Source: Urechidicola croceus (GTDB lineage: Bacteria; Bacteroidota; Bacteroidia; Flavobacteriales; Flavobacteriaceae). Taken from it: DNA of 64,000 nucleotides. The DNA lies in NCBI RefSeq assembly GCF_001761325.1, contig NZ_CP017478.1:2191501-2255500 (forward strand), given 5' to 3'. Made by a program: the position numbers and the translations under genes. Shown here one piece after another: positions 46,986 to 55,279 of this stretch; within the stretch, counting starts at the first letter, position 1; each line of letters opens with the position of its first letter. A model generated the notes under the pieces. It made no database searches. It was given only the letters and a program-made list of their open reading frames with translations, and was not told where the DNA came from.

Positions 46986-47967
46986 ACTCTAAAAATTCAA
47001 CTGCTTTATCAGGAAAATCAGTAAAAACACCATCTAAGTTCATTTCATTGAACCCTACATTTAGTAATTCATTAAACGATTTGAATTCGCCTAAATCATC
47101 ACTGCGAAAAGTATAGGCATGTACTACTAAATCTAACTCTTGAGCATCTCTTACCAATGAAGAGAATTGCCATTTCCCTTCCGAATCTTTTCCATTTAAA
47201 ATTTCTTTATACCAAGGACCTATTCCATTAGCATATGTCCGTACTTCTTTTAAAAAAGATTCTTTATAATCTCCTTCCATTAATTGAACTAAAAATAATT
47301 CGCTATTTAAATCTTCACGTATACGTTTCAATTCAACGGGATCAAAACATTGTAGAATACAATTATCACTTATCGTTTCGTAACCATATGTTCTTAATAT
47401 CTCTAAAACAATTACTGAAATATCTTGACCTTCTTTTCTATGAAATGCTGGTTCTTTAATCTCTGGATATATCCCAATATCCTTTCCTGTACTATAATTC
47501 ATACCTTGAATCATTACAATCTCCTCTTCTAACGTATGAATTTTAAAACTTGATCTATTGGTCGGATATCTATAAGGATATAAAAATTTTCCTGTTTCTA
47601 CATTTATCCTATCAATCAATTCTAATTGTCTTAACTCTTCAAGGGTAAAATCTATTACATAATAACGGTCATCAATTCTTTTTCTTTTGGGAAATTTTGA
47701 TTTGACATCTGTAATTTCATCAAGATAAATATCATGAAACACAACAGGAAAGCCATCTTTACTCAAAACAATATCTTGTTCTAAATAATCTGGTTTCATG
47801 GCATGTGCCATTGCTTTGGCTTCTAATGTGTGTTCAGGTAAATAACCTGATGCTCCTCTGTGAGCAATAACAATTTTGTGAGTATTCATTTTAGAAATAG
47901 TCGTTTTAGGATTCGTACATCCTACAGTCATAATCAGAACTGAAATTAATAGTAATCTATTTAACAT
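46975..47967 (-). CDS. Glycerophosphodiester phosphodiesterase lipoprotein
   Basis: The 330-residue protein has a lipoprotein signal with Cys at residue 17 (IMTVGC). The GDPD catalytic core follows: IAHRGASGYLPEHTLEAKAM, DYLEQDIVLSKDGFPVVFHD, and near the end DLVVHAYTFRSDDLGEF and GVFTDFPDKAVEFL. It resembles periplasmic GlpQ and would hydrolyse glycerophosphodiesters to glycerol 3-phosphate plus alcohol. The first residue after the Cys is Thr without an acidic run, so it is more likely periplasmic than surface-exposed. A -7 box TAACTTTG (47985-47992, minus strand) precedes it. Confidence 0.92.
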   Translation of the reverse strand: MLNRLLLISVLIMTVGCTNPKTTISKMNTHKIVIAHRGASGYLPEHTLEAKAMAHAMKPDYLEQDIVLSKDGFPVVFHDIYLDEITDVKSKFPKRKRIDDRYYVIDFTLEELRQLELIDRINVETGKFLYPYRYPTNRSSFKIHTLEEEIVMIQGMNYSTGKDIGIYPEIKEPAFHRKEGQDISVIVLEILRTYGYETISDNCILQCFDPVELKRIREDLNSELFLVQLMEGDYKESFLKEVRTYANGIGPWYKEILNGKDSEGKWQFSSLVRDAQELDLVVHAYTFRSDDLGEFKSFNELLNVGFNEMNLDGVFTDFPDKAVEFLESKK

Positions 47968-48003
47968 TTTGTAATTTTGTCTTCCAAAGTTAAACTTTTT
48001 AGT

Positions 48004-48231
48004 ATGAAATATTTAATTATAATATTAACTTTAATCTCCACTGGAAGTATTCTGTATGGTTTTCTGGTACCTAGTGAATTTTCAGAAAAATTTATTGGCT
48101 TTGGAGTTGTTGGAATATTTCTAATTGTGATTCCTTTATTTTCTTATTATCGATGGAAAGGTAAAGATGTTAAAGATTACATGCTTACTAAAGAAAATTT
48201 GGATAAAATGCGTGAACGTCAAGAAAAGTGA
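48004..48231 (+). CDS. Small membrane protein of unknown function
   Basis: The 75-residue protein has two hydrophobic helices (about 3-21 and 31-48) and a basic/acidic tail (YYRWKGKDVKDYMLTKENLD). An upstream TTG would add nine residues; the ATG at 48004 is preferred. A -7 box TAATTTTG (47972-47979) precedes it. Similar small proteins occur in flavobacteria, but I know no function. Confidence 0.65.
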   Translation: MKYLIIILTLISTGSILYGFLVPSEFSEKFIGFGVVGIFLIVIPLFSYYRWKGKDVKDYMLTKENLDKMRERQEK

Positions 48232-48233
48232 GT

Positions 48234-48683
48234 TTAATTTAAATTTCTTTTTTCAATAAAAAAACGAGTCAATAATTTACCACACTCTTCTTCTAAAACG
48301 CCTCCAACAATTTTAGTTTTAGGGTGCAGTTTTGTTTCTAAATTGATATATCCTCTTTGATCATCTCGTGCTCCAAAAACTATTTTACCTATTTGAGCCC
48401 AATAACTTGCTCCGGCACACATTTGACAAGGTTCTAATGTAACATATAGAGTACAATCTTTTAAGTATTTTCCGCCTAAAAAATCTGCAGCAGCCGTAAA
48501 TGCTTGCATCTCAGCATGAGCAGTTACATCATTCAACATTTCAGTTAAATTATGTGCTCTAGCAATAATTTGATCTTTACAAACGATTACTGCTCCAACT
48601 GGAACTTCACCTTTTTCAAAAGCCATTTCGGCTTCTTGCAAGGCGCGTTTCATAAAATATGTGTCGTTAAAAGGGCTTTCCAT
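48234..48683 (-). CDS. tadA: tRNA-specific adenosine deaminase TadA
   Basis: The 149-residue protein has the cytidine-deaminase-fold zinc site: H56-A-E58 in TAHAEMQAF and C86/C89 in LEPCQMCAGA. The N-terminus (MKRALQEAEMAFEKGEVPVG) matches TadA. It deaminates A34 of tRNA-Arg to inosine. A longer start upstream at 48743 overlaps the divergent dxs start and adds no conserved residues, so I chose the ATG at 48683 (MESPFNDTYF). Confidence 0.93.
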   Translation of the reverse strand: MESPFNDTYFMKRALQEAEMAFEKGEVPVGAVIVCKDQIIARAHNLTEMLNDVTAHAEMQAFTAAADFLGGKYLKDCTLYVTLEPCQMCAGASYWAQIGKIVFGARDDQRGYINLETKLHPKTKIVGGVLEEECGKLLTRFFIEKRNLN

Positions 48684-48711
48684 ATAACAAATATAGTCGT
48701 AGTTTTGTTTT

Positions 48712-50484
48712 ATGAAAAATAATTTGCTCGAACATATTAACATTCCACAAGATTTACGAAATCTTTCGGTAGATGAATTACCTCAACTCGCTAAAGAGTT
48801 AAGAGAATTTATTATTGATATCGTTGCTACCAAAGAAGGTCATTTAGGAGCGAGTCTTGGAGTTGTTGAGCTAACAATTGCCCTTCATTATGTTTTTGAC
48901 ACGCCAAATGATTTATTAGTTTGGGATGTTGGCCATCAAGCATACGGACATAAAATTTTAACTGGACGTAAAACTATTTTTCATACCAATCGACAATTAG
49001 GTGGTATTTCAGGTTTTCCTAAAAGAAGTGAAAGTGAGTATGATGCTTTTGGTGTTGGACATAGTTCTACATCTATTTCTGCAGTTCTTGGAATGGCAAT
49101 AGCATCAAAGTTAAAAGGAGAATCGAACAAACAGCATATAGCAGTAATTGGTGATGCGTCAATTGCATCAGGAATGGCTTTTGAAGGATTGAATCATGCC
49201 GGAGTTACCGATGCAAACATTTTAATAATTCTTAATGACAATGCAATGGGTATTGACCCAAGTGTTGGTGCATTAAAAGAATATTTCACGAATGTAAAAG
49301 CAGGAAAATCTGTTCGTAAAAATAATATTGCCGAAGCCTTAAATTTCAATTACTCTGGTCCTATTAACGGGCATGACATTCATATTTTATTAGAAGAATT
49401 AAACCGATTAAAGTCAATAAAAGGACCAAAATTTCTACATATTACAACTACTAAAGGAAAAGGGTTAAGAAAAGCAGAAAAAGACCAAATAACCTATCAC
49501 GCTCCTGGAAAGTTCGATAAAATTACAGGTGAAAGAATTCTTAAGTCTGATGATAATTCTCCTCCAAAATATCAAGATGTATTTGGATTGACTTTGGTTG
49601 AACTAGCAGAAAAAAACGATAAAATTGTTGGTATAACACCTGCAATGCCAACAGGAAGCTCACTCAAGTATATGCTTGAGAAATTTCCAGAAAGAGCATT
49701 TGATGTTGGAATTGCCGAACAACATGCCGTTACACTTTCTGCTGGATTGGTAACTCAAGGAATGATTCCTTATTGTAATATTTATTCTACTTTTTTACAA
49801 CGTGCATATGATCAAATAATTCATGATGTAGCAATTCAAAACTTACCAGTAATTTTTTGTTTGGACAGAGCAGGATTGGTTGGAGAAGATGGTGCAACTC
49901 ATCATGGAGTTTTTGATATTGCCTATTTAAGGCTTATTCCAAACTTGGTAGTTTATGCTCCTATGAACGAAGCTGAATTGCGTAATATATTATACACAGT
50001 TCAACTTGGTTTAGAACATCCTATCGCTATACGTTATCCGAGAGGAAGAGGAACAACTGTTGATTGGAAAACATCATTTAAAAAAATTGAAATAGGAAAA
50101 GGAAAACAACTTTCACAAGGTGAAAAGATTGCCGTATTAACGATTGGGACTGTTGGTAATGTCATTCCTAAAGTTAAAAGAGAATTTCCAACAAATACAA
50201 TTGCGCATTTCAACATGCAATTTGTAAAACCTCTAGATGAAAAATTATTACATAAAATATTTAAAAAATTTAATCTGTTAATAACTATTGAGGATGGAAC
50301 AATTATTGGTGGATTTGGAAGTGCTATTTTAGAATTTGCATGCACTAATAACTATCAAAATAAAACCATTAAAAGAATTGGTGTTCCAGATAATTTTATA
50401 GAACATGGTAAGGTTGATGAACTTTATAAAATTGTTGGACTCGATAAAGAATCCATTGTAAAAGAAATTGAAAAATTAGTATAA
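48712..50484 (+). CDS. dxs: 1-deoxy-D-xylulose-5-phosphate synthase
   Basis: The 590-residue transketolase-like enzyme has LVWDVGHQAYGHKILTGRK, the thiamine diphosphate site IGDASIASGMAFEGLNHAG (GD ... N-type motif), the central pyrimidine-domain motif GIAEQHAVTLSAGL and LDRAGLVGEDGATHHG. It makes DXP from pyruvate and glyceraldehyde 3-phosphate, the first step of the MEP isoprenoid path. It is somewhat shorter than E. coli Dxs (620), as usual in Bacteroidota. It is divergent from tadA. Confidence 0.95.
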   Translation: MKNNLLEHINIPQDLRNLSVDELPQLAKELREFIIDIVATKEGHLGASLGVVELTIALHYVFDTPNDLLVWDVGHQAYGHKILTGRKTIFHTNRQLGGISGFPKRSESEYDAFGVGHSSTSISAVLGMAIASKLKGESNKQHIAVIGDASIASGMAFEGLNHAGVTDANILIILNDNAMGIDPSVGALKEYFTNVKAGKSVRKNNIAEALNFNYSGPINGHDIHILLEELNRLKSIKGPKFLHITTTKGKGLRKAEKDQITYHAPGKFDKITGERILKSDDNSPPKYQDVFGLTLVELAEKNDKIVGITPAMPTGSSLKYMLEKFPERAFDVGIAEQHAVTLSAGLVTQGMIPYCNIYSTFLQRAYDQIIHDVAIQNLPVIFCLDRAGLVGEDGATHHGVFDIAYLRLIPNLVVYAPMNEAELRNILYTVQLGLEHPIAIRYPRGRGTTVDWKTSFKKIEIGKGKQLSQGEKIAVLTIGTVGNVIPKVKREFPTNTIAHFNMQFVKPLDEKLLHKIFKKFNLLITIEDGTIIGGFGSAILEFACTNNYQNKTIKRIGVPDNFIEHGKVDELYKIVGLDKESIVKEIEKLV

Positions 50485-50512
50485 AAAAAGGAGAGCAAAT
50501 TGCTCTCCTTTT
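50484..50512. terminator. Bidirectional hairpin terminator
   Basis: AAAAGGAGAGC-AAATT-GCTCTCCTTTT between dxs and the convergent T9SS gene. Confidence 0.9.
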
Positions 50513-50533
50513 AAGTTTTATATTAAATCAAAC

Positions 50534-53500
50534 TTATTCAATAATTATTTTATGTGTTGAGTGCAAATTATCTGCTGAAAACTTCACAATATACATTCCG
50601 CTTGACAATCCAAGTGAAAGGTTTTGCTCTGCTCCATTGAAATCAACATTCTTATTAAATACATTTCTACCATTAATATCAAATACATGGATATTTCCTT
50701 TTTCAACATCTTTAAGTGGAGAGATTGTTATTTCGCCATTAGAAATTGTTGGATATACCTTCACCAAATTATTTTGTTCAAATTTATCGACAGACAAATT
50801 ACTTTCTTCAGAAGTAAACTGACCTGTAAACATTCCTCTACCATAAGTAGACGCTATAACTGTATTATCAGCAGTTCTTAAATCAAAACTAGTCACTTTA
50901 ACATCTTTCATTCCATTTTGAGAGCGATACCATGTTGGGCTAGCTGCAGTAAAATCTGGTGTTGCCCAAACTCCTAAGTCAGTTCCGATAATAACTTCAT
51001 TATAATTTAATGGATTTGCCATAATTGCTCTTACTGGAAGATCTGGTAAATTACCTTCTTTTGCAGTCCAAGACGAACCTCCATCAGTAGAATAATAAAT
51101 ATTCGTGATTCCATAATTATAGAAAGTAACATAAATATCATCAACTGTTTCACCTAATTGTACTGAAGAAATACTTCCATAAAAATCATTGCCAGTTATT
51201 TCATTCCATTCAGCAAATGCAGTATTAGCATTATCAACTCTAAATAATTTTCCATTATCAGTTCCAACAAATAATGTTGTTGCTGCAAATGGTGATCCAT
51301 TAGAAAAAGGTGATACTTTAAATGCTGTAGGCGATCCATCAAGCATTGCATTGGTAAATGTCGTACTTGTTGCACTTGATTCACCAATTTCATATCTAAC
51401 TATAGAATAAGAAGTCCCTGCGCTACCATTAGCAAATAAAACATTTTCTTCACTATCTAACGCTGCGGGATTGATAAAATCTCCAGTAGATTGATTACTA
51501 CTAATTGTATATGCCGAATATCCTCCTGCATAATTAATATAATAGTAACTATTATACACATATGAACTAATCATATATTCATTATCCTTATCAATAAACA
51601 CATAAGCTCCGTCACCTCCTGTAGGTTCTGTTGATGAATTTACTCCAGAAATTGCACTATTGATTAATTGAGTACCATTATCTTGTGCACCGGCTATTAA
51701 TTTTTCAGTTGCAACTTCTGCTCCAATTGCTCCATGATAAAACTGCGTTACGTTATAATCTTTATTTCTTGCCTCAATAGCCGTTTCTGAATTATGTGCA
51801 GTAGATAATGAATTTGCATAATATACACCTCCGTCATTACCAATCAAAGCTTTATTTGAATCTGACGGGTCAAATACAAAAGCATGTTGATCGGCATGTA
51901 CCAATGGCACATCTAAAGCTGCTAAATTATTATTGTTTGACCATTTAGAAATCTGACTCCAAAATATACCACTATTATCTCCTCTAAATAAATCAATTCC
52001 TCCTACATAAATTCTTGTGTCATTTGAAGGATCAACTTCAATCATTAAGTCATAAAATGCTTGTCCTCTTGTAAAATCAGAAGCAGGAATCCCAGTATCA
52101 GCATCTTCTGGTAACGCTATATCTGTTTCAGTTGCAAAACTATCTTCAGTTTTAATAATTGCAACAGCATTTGCACCCGCTGAAAGTTGCACTAGTAAAT
52201 ATGCTACATCTGGATCTGTTGAAGAAACTGCAATTTGAGTTCTAACTCCATTTGCAACAGTAGTTTTTTCAGAAAAATTATTTCCATCTGCAGAAGAGAA
52301 AACAACTCCTCCACCAGAACCGTCAATTAAATTAGTTGTTGTAGCAACCCAAACCGTATTATCTGCACCTATCTCAATATCATTTGGCTGGTGCTTTTCA
52401 CCAGTTGAAGTCAATGGTAAGGAAACCTCAGACCAACTTGCTCCATTATCAACTGATTTATATAAACCATATTGTTCGAGTCCTAAAAATCCTGTTGGAT
52501 TTGCATCTGTATAAGCAGAAGCTCCTGCTGCAACATAAATTTCAGTAGAACCACCTACATTTCTTGTTTTTACATCATTAATATGTTGTATCCCTGGAGT
52601 TAGAAATGAACCTGCAATACCATCAATATTTGTAGGCTCTATAGTAACATTTACACCACTACCTAATTCATCAATAATTGTTTGACCATCATCATTAGAA
52701 ATCATAAGTGATGGGATAGTAACATTAACATCATCTCCGCCCATTGAGATTGGAGGTCCACTTACATTATTTACCATTATTACGGCTACTGCTCCCGCAT
52801 TTTGAGCAGCTAATACTTTATCATCAAAATTACAACTACCTCTTTGAATTACTGCAATATTTCCATTGATTGCTGCAGCATTTGTAATTGCTGAACAAGC
52901 ATCAATTGGTGCTACCAAAGTTAAATCTCCTGTCATAGTTGAAAGAACTCCTCCAAATGTTGCCTCTGTAGCTAAGTATTCACCTGCAATAGATCCAGGG
53001 CTATTTACAACAACTTTTGCATTGTATTTAAATTCCGTTTCACCTGTTACTCCTCCAAATACTTTAGCCCAAGAATTTCCACCATCTGTTGATTTCCATA
53101 AACCGTTTCCATTTACATCTCCGCCTACATAAGATTCTCCTGTTCCAACATATAAAACCTTCGTATCATTCGGGTCTGCGGCAATAGAACTAACTGCCAA
53201 GTTTTGAGGAATATCTAACTCTAACCATGATGAATTTGCATCAGTTATATCTTCATTTACCCATAAACCTCCACTTACACCACCAGCAAAAACCCTTTTA
53301 CCTGAAGCGTCACTAGGGTCAAATAAAACAGCTCTTGTTCTTCCACCTACATTATTAGGTCCTCTTTCAACCCATTCATTTACATTTTCTCCTGGAACAC
53401 GACTCTCTAAAATTTCTTGAAGTTCAAGTAATTTTTCAGGATGTGGTTTCCCTGTAGCAGGATCCATAGTAAGTTCCCATTGTCTCTCAAAGTATTTATT

Positions 53501-53698
53501 TGGAGTAAGTCCCTGAGCTTTTCTTTCTGCCTTAGTCAATTTAAGACTTTCCTTAAATGGACTGTTATGCAAGAAATTTTCATGTTGCTGTCTTAACTCT
53601 GTGATATTTTCTTTTGGACTTTGTATTTTATTCTTTACAAAAACACCTATTGAAAATAATAAAGTAAGACTTAAAAGAGTAAGTATTGTTTTTTTCAT
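50534..53698 (-). CDS. T9SS type A secreted beta-propeller protein with PA domain
   Basis: The 1054-residue protein has a signal/anchor (about 1-22), then an Arg/Lys-rich pre-region and WVERGPNNVGGRTRAVLFDP, the start of a VPS10/BNR-type propeller (repeats such as LWKSTDGGNSWAKVFGG, LYKSVDNGASWSEVSLP and IYYSTDGGSSWTAKEGN). A protease-associated (PA) domain (about 225-365, with GNIAVIQRGSCNFDDKVLAA) is inserted after the first blades. The C-terminus is a type A sorting domain (VKVYPTISNGEITISP ... GMYIVKFSADN). It is a secreted surface protein; no protease active site was found. Confidence 0.88.
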   Translation of the reverse strand: MKKTILTLLSLTLLFSIGVFVKNKIQSPKENITELRQQHENFLHNSPFKESLKLTKAERKAQGLTPNKYFERQWELTMDPATGKPHPEKLLELQEILESRVPGENVNEWVERGPNNVGGRTRAVLFDPSDASGKRVFAGGVSGGLWVNEDITDANSSWLELDIPQNLAVSSIAADPNDTKVLYVGTGESYVGGDVNGNGLWKSTDGGNSWAKVFGGVTGETEFKYNAKVVVNSPGSIAGEYLATEATFGGVLSTMTGDLTLVAPIDACSAITNAAAINGNIAVIQRGSCNFDDKVLAAQNAGAVAVIMVNNVSGPPISMGGDDVNVTIPSLMISNDDGQTIIDELGSGVNVTIEPTNIDGIAGSFLTPGIQHINDVKTRNVGGSTEIYVAAGASAYTDANPTGFLGLEQYGLYKSVDNGASWSEVSLPLTSTGEKHQPNDIEIGADNTVWVATTTNLIDGSGGGVVFSSADGNNFSEKTTVANGVRTQIAVSSTDPDVAYLLVQLSAGANAVAIIKTEDSFATETDIALPEDADTGIPASDFTRGQAFYDLMIEVDPSNDTRIYVGGIDLFRGDNSGIFWSQISKWSNNNNLAALDVPLVHADQHAFVFDPSDSNKALIGNDGGVYYANSLSTAHNSETAIEARNKDYNVTQFYHGAIGAEVATEKLIAGAQDNGTQLINSAISGVNSSTEPTGGDGAYVFIDKDNEYMISSYVYNSYYYINYAGGYSAYTISSNQSTGDFINPAALDSEENVLFANGSAGTSYSIVRYEIGESSATSTTFTNAMLDGSPTAFKVSPFSNGSPFAATTLFVGTDNGKLFRVDNANTAFAEWNEITGNDFYGSISSVQLGETVDDIYVTFYNYGITNIYYSTDGGSSWTAKEGNLPDLPVRAIMANPLNYNEVIIGTDLGVWATPDFTAASPTWYRSQNGMKDVKVTSFDLRTADNTVIASTYGRGMFTGQFTSEESNLSVDKFEQNNLVKVYPTISNGEITISPLKDVEKGNIHVFDINGRNVFNKNVDFNGAEQNLSLGLSSGMYIVKFSADNLHSTHKIIIE

Positions 53699-53770
53699 TT
53701 TTCTATTTGAATTAATTTTAGGATGCTAATATAGGGATTTTAAGGCTTTAGATAATCCTATTTTCAAACT

Positions 53771-55114
53771 TTAGCTTATCTCAATACCCCTAATTTTATT
53801 AAATAACAAAATAGCATAACCATCTGACATTGTTGAGATAAAACTACATACAGAAAAAATTCTATCATATAATTTTTCTTTTGGATTCTGAAAATTTTCA
53901 GGTAATAGGAGTAAAATCAATTTATCATAATTTGATGCTGTTCCTTCATAAGTATTGTTTATTGCATTTATAAAAACATCTAATAAATCTGATAAAATTC
54001 TGTATCCTGCAATTTCTTTTTCTACTACTTCTTTACTTCTGTAAATTTTTTCAATACTAATTTTAATAATATCACTTATTTGAGCTTCATATTTACATTT
54101 GTCTAAAAGTGATGTATTAAACTCTCCTCTTAAAATTATTTCTTCATTATCTAAAAATATTTTTGCAGCCTCATTTATCAAATTCCCGATAGCTAATGCA
54201 CGTAAATAACTAACACGATCCTTTGTTGATTTTAGTTTGTAATACTTTTCTGAATTAATTGTATCTCTAACTAAATTAATCAAATACTCTAGCGCAAATG
54301 CTTCATCAATCAATCCTAAATTAATTCCATCTTCAAAATCAATAATTGTATAACATATATCATCTGCAGCTTCAACTAAATAAGCTAATGGATGTCGTTT
54401 ATAAGCCATATGCTTATCATCGCGAAGTTTAATTAAACCTAGTTCATTTGCCACATCTTTAAAAGAATTAACTTCAGATTGAAATACCCCATATTTTTTA
54501 TCTACAATATGGTTTGTTGGTTTTTTTGGCAAAGACTCCTTTGGATACTTCATAAAAGCACCAAGAGTTGCATAAGAAAGCCTCAAACCTCCTTTAACTC
54601 CTTCTCTATTTTCTGTCAAAATTTTAAATCCATTGGCATTACCTTCAAAATCAATCAAATCTTGCCATTGTTTATCAGTAAGATTACCTTTAAACTGCTT
54701 ACCATTACCCGATTTAAAGTATTCTCCTATTGCTTTTTCACCTGAATGCCCAAAAGGAGGGTTTCCAATGTCATGTGCCAGAGCTGCTGCTGCCACAATG
54801 GCTCCAAAATCATTTGCTTGATATCCTTTTTCGCTTAAATCAGGGTATTTTGCAATAATTTTATTTCCAATTATTCTACCTAAGGACCTAGCAACTACAC
54901 TAACCTCTAAACTGTGTGTTAAGCGAGTGTGAACAAAATCCGTTTTTGAAAGTGGCACTACCTGTGTTTTGTCTTGTAAACTTCTAAAAGAGTCTGAAAA
55001 AATAATTCGATCATAATCAACTTCAAAACCTAGTCTAGTTTCATCTTGATCTCTTCTTAATCTTGATTTTGTGTCTCCATATCGCTTTAAAGAGAGTAAT
55101 TGTTCCCAGTTCAT
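53771..55114 (-). CDS. dgt: Deoxyguanosinetriphosphate triphosphohydrolase (dGTPase)
   Basis: About 447 residues starting MNWEQLLSLKRYGDTKSRLR. The HD-domain metal site is present: HTRLTHSLEVSVVARSLGR, then AAALAHDIGNPPFGHSGEKA with the HD pair, and VEAADDICYTIIDFEDGINL. The enzyme removes triphosphate from dGTP and affects dNTP pools. The upstream start giving eight extra residues was not chosen. Family is firm; nucleotide range of this subgroup is broad. Confidence 0.93.
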   Translation of the reverse strand: MNWEQLLSLKRYGDTKSRLRRDQDETRLGFEVDYDRIIFSDSFRSLQDKTQVVPLSKTDFVHTRLTHSLEVSVVARSLGRIIGNKIIAKYPDLSEKGYQANDFGAIVAAAALAHDIGNPPFGHSGEKAIGEYFKSGNGKQFKGNLTDKQWQDLIDFEGNANGFKILTENREGVKGGLRLSYATLGAFMKYPKESLPKKPTNHIVDKKYGVFQSEVNSFKDVANELGLIKLRDDKHMAYKRHPLAYLVEAADDICYTIIDFEDGINLGLIDEAFALEYLINLVRDTINSEKYYKLKSTKDRVSYLRALAIGNLINEAAKIFLDNEEIILRGEFNTSLLDKCKYEAQISDIIKISIEKIYRSKEVVEKEIAGYRILSDLLDVFINAINNTYEGTASNYDKLILLLLPENFQNPKEKLYDRIFSVCSFISTMSDGYAILLFNKIRGIEIS

Positions 55115-55219
55115 AAGTAAAAATTTGTAAGTCTGCAATATAGTGTTTTTACTATAAAAACAGGGGTAATTGTTGTTAACATAAAAGATACATACTAATG
55201 ATATTTTATTAATAGATGA

Positions 55220-55238
55220 TTAACATTCACTTTACATA
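55220..55238 (+). promoter_or_regulatory. Putative Pho-box-like pair upstream of the TonB receptor at 55.3 kb
   Basis: ATTAACATTCACTTTACAT holds TTAACA-N5-TTTACA, two hexamers at an 11-bp period. A weaker pair (AACATA, TACATA, also 11 bp apart) lies at 55178-55194. Regulator binding is inferred; no clear TAnnTTTG box follows at the spacing seen at the other two loci. Confidence 0.35.
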
Positions 55239-55279
55239 TAACCGTGTTATTTGCATCACAAATTATAAGATAATTATAA

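Noticed and set aside
48684..48743. Longer TadA start
   Set aside because: It overlaps the divergent dxs start and adds residues not typical of TadA; the ATG at 48683 gives the normal N-terminus.
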